Shown here one piece after another: positions 63,066 to 64,000 of a stretch of DNA of 64,000 nucleotides. The DNA comes from Collinsella aerofaciens (GTDB lineage Bacteria > Actinomycetota > Coriobacteriia > Coriobacteriales > Coriobacteriaceae). Position numbers and translations under genes: made by a program. Position 1 is the first letter of the stretch, and each line of letters starts with the position of its first letter. Where the stretch lies: contig NZ_SPFY01000011.1 in NCBI RefSeq assembly GCF_005844325.1, positions 1-64,000 of the forward strand. The letters run 5' to 3'. Under the pieces are notes generated by a model. It searched no databases, was not told where the DNA came from, and saw only the letters and a program-made list of their open reading frames with translations.

Positions 63066-63230
63066 GTGACCCGGAATTGCCGCTCGGAATGGGACGTGCT
63101 TTCCGGATCGCCCTTCAAGCGGAAACTACATCCCAGATTTCGGCTCCAAACCGGGATGTGCTATCCCGGCGGCGTCTCTGGCGGAAATTGCACCCCGGAA
63201 TGAGCGCTCAGAGCGGGATTCATTTTCCAG
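63066..63230. repeat. Palindromic repeat cluster, second block of the GCGGAAACT family
   Basis: A half unit at 63066-63106 and full units at 63119-63169 and 63181-63230 share the gcggaaac / gggatgtgct ends of the block at 61464. The two blocks flank the AbiEi-like gene. Confidence 0.85.
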
Positions 63231-63284
63231 AACGGTCCATGAGCGGTGGTGTACCGCCCCTTTTCGTGCGCCGCTTGTCGAATT

Positions 63285-63336
63285 GCGTTATAGCTAGCTA
63301 TATTATAGGAAAGTATAATATAGCTAGCTATAACGC
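63285..63336. promoter_or_regulatory. Perfect 23-bp inverted repeat before the ATPase gene
   Basis: gcgttatagctagctatatt plus ata (63285-63307) is perfectly repeated in reverse at 63314-63336 around ggaaag. Each arm contains the palindrome tatagctagctata. It ends 17 nt before the ATG and covers any promoter, so a dimeric repressor binding both boxes is likely. Confidence 0.7.
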
Positions 63337-63353
63337 AAAGGAAGGATGGCCCT

Positions 63354-64000
63354 ATGTTTATCGGAAGAACGGCGGAAATGTCCGAGCTCAATCGACTGTA
63401 TGGCACGGGCTCCTTTGAGATGCCTGTGATTTACGGCCGTCGTCGTGTGGGCAAAACGCGTCTCATCACAGAATTCATCCAAGACAAGAAGGCTATTTAC
63501 TTTCAAGCTCGTCGTACCAATGCAGTGGCAAACCTGCACGGCTTTAGCCAGGCGATACTTGCGGGTTCGGTTGGTGCTGCAGGTGTGTCGTTTCGTAGTT
63601 TTGACGAGGCGTTCGATGCGTTGGCCACCATGGCTCGCACGGAACGTTTGATTGTTGTGATTGACGAGTATCCCTATCTCGCCCAATCGAATCCCGAGAT
63701 CAGCTCGTTGCTGCAAGACAAGATCGATCACTTGTACAAAGAGACCAAGCTCATGCTTATCCTGTGCGGCTCGTCTCTTTCGTTTATGGAGGAACAGGTG
63801 TTGGGCTACGAGAGCCCACTATACGGTAGGCGTACGGCCCAGTTTAAGATCTTGCCGCTCGATTTTATGACGACCCTCGGCCTGTGGCAGAGCATGGGTC
63901 GCGAAGACGCTGCAGTTTGCTATGGCATGACGGGCGGCATTCCTGCATATATCGAGAAAGTCGATCCTGCCGCACCGCTCAAGGACAACATCAAACGTCT
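63354..64000 (+). CDS. AAA-type ATPase (DUF234/archaeal ATPase family), cut by window end
   Basis: The first 215 residues of a P-loop ATPase running off the window. It begins MFIGRTAEMSELNRLYG, then Walker A GRRRVGKTRL and Walker B LIVVIDEYPYLAQ, with a sensor-like LILCGSSLSFME, as in the widespread archaeal-type ATPase family whose members end in a DUF234 nuclease-like domain. The function of this family is not established; a link to mobile DNA or defence is often suspected. ATG 63354 follows aaaggaaggatggccct. Directly upstream is a perfect palindrome. Confidence 0.85.
   Translation, partial: MFIGRTAEMSELNRLYGTGSFEMPVIYGRRRVGKTRLITEFIQDKKAIYFQARRTNAVANLHGFSQAILAGSVGAAGVSFRSFDEAFDALATMARTERLIVVIDEYPYLAQSNPEISSLLQDKIDHLYKETKLMLILCGSSLSFMEEQVLGYESPLYGRRTAQFKILPLDFMTTLGLWQSMGREDAAVCYGMTGGIPAYIEKVDPAAPLKDNIKR

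Overview
The window is about 64 kb of high-GC DNA (roughly 60%) with frequent GTG and TTG starts. It holds a standard rpoB-rpoC pair, str and S10 ribosomal clusters, a compact type II fatty-acid operon and a selenium/molybdenum-type purine catabolism cluster. This combination points to a gut anaerobe of the Coriobacteriia, most likely Collinsella. The genus is inferred from gene content and style, not from an rRNA gene; I found no rRNA, tRNA, CRISPR array or autonomous IS element.

Layout. 0-8 kb: FeoA-FeoB iron transporter behind tandem palindromic operators, a SotB-like efflux protein, an alpha-amylase-family enzyme with a DNA-deoxyinosine glycosylase, an unassigned protein and an aminotransferase. 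8-25 kb: rplJ-rplL, galU, rpoB-rpoC, an ECF sigma/anti-sigma pair bounded by 21-bp inverted repeats, then rpsL-rpsG-fusA-rpsJ. 24.7-38 kb: birA, divergent from fabH-acpP-fabK-fabD-fabG-fabF-accB-fabZ-accC-accDA, then a frameshifted PTS EIIC gene, a CDF metal exporter and a phosphoglycerate-mutase-family gene. 38-44.3 kb: rplC-rplD-rplW-rplB-rpsS-rplV-rpsC-rplP-rpmC-rpsQ-rplN-rplX. 44.8-50.8 kb: an oxidoreductase with a DeoR regulator, a pseudouridine synthase, a U32 family protein and RidA. 51-61.4 kb: a YheO-type regulator divergent from a purine permease, ssnA, ygfK, a ferredoxin and a selenium-dependent-type xanthine dehydrogenase. 61.4-64 kb: two clusters of palindromic repeats around an AbiEi/Vsr-like gene, then an AAA ATPase cut by the window end.

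How it fits together. The fab/acc operon encodes most of a malonyl-CoA and acyl-ACP elongation route, with BirA next door to biotinylate AccB. The purine cluster encodes uptake, deamination or hydrolysis and molybdenum hydroxylation, with YgfK and the ferredoxin as probable electron partners.

Most unusual signals: (1) three long-hairpin elements, each just upstream of a ribosomal-protein promoter, with a shared core but copy-specific, perfectly self-complementary arms; (2) an RpoC C-terminal extension that resembles the DNA-binding C-terminal domain of the alpha subunit; (3) an insertion in RpoB beside the rifampicin region; (4) RpsL with Arg at the position where Lys-to-Arg gives streptomycin resistance; (5) several families of palindromic intergenic repeats.
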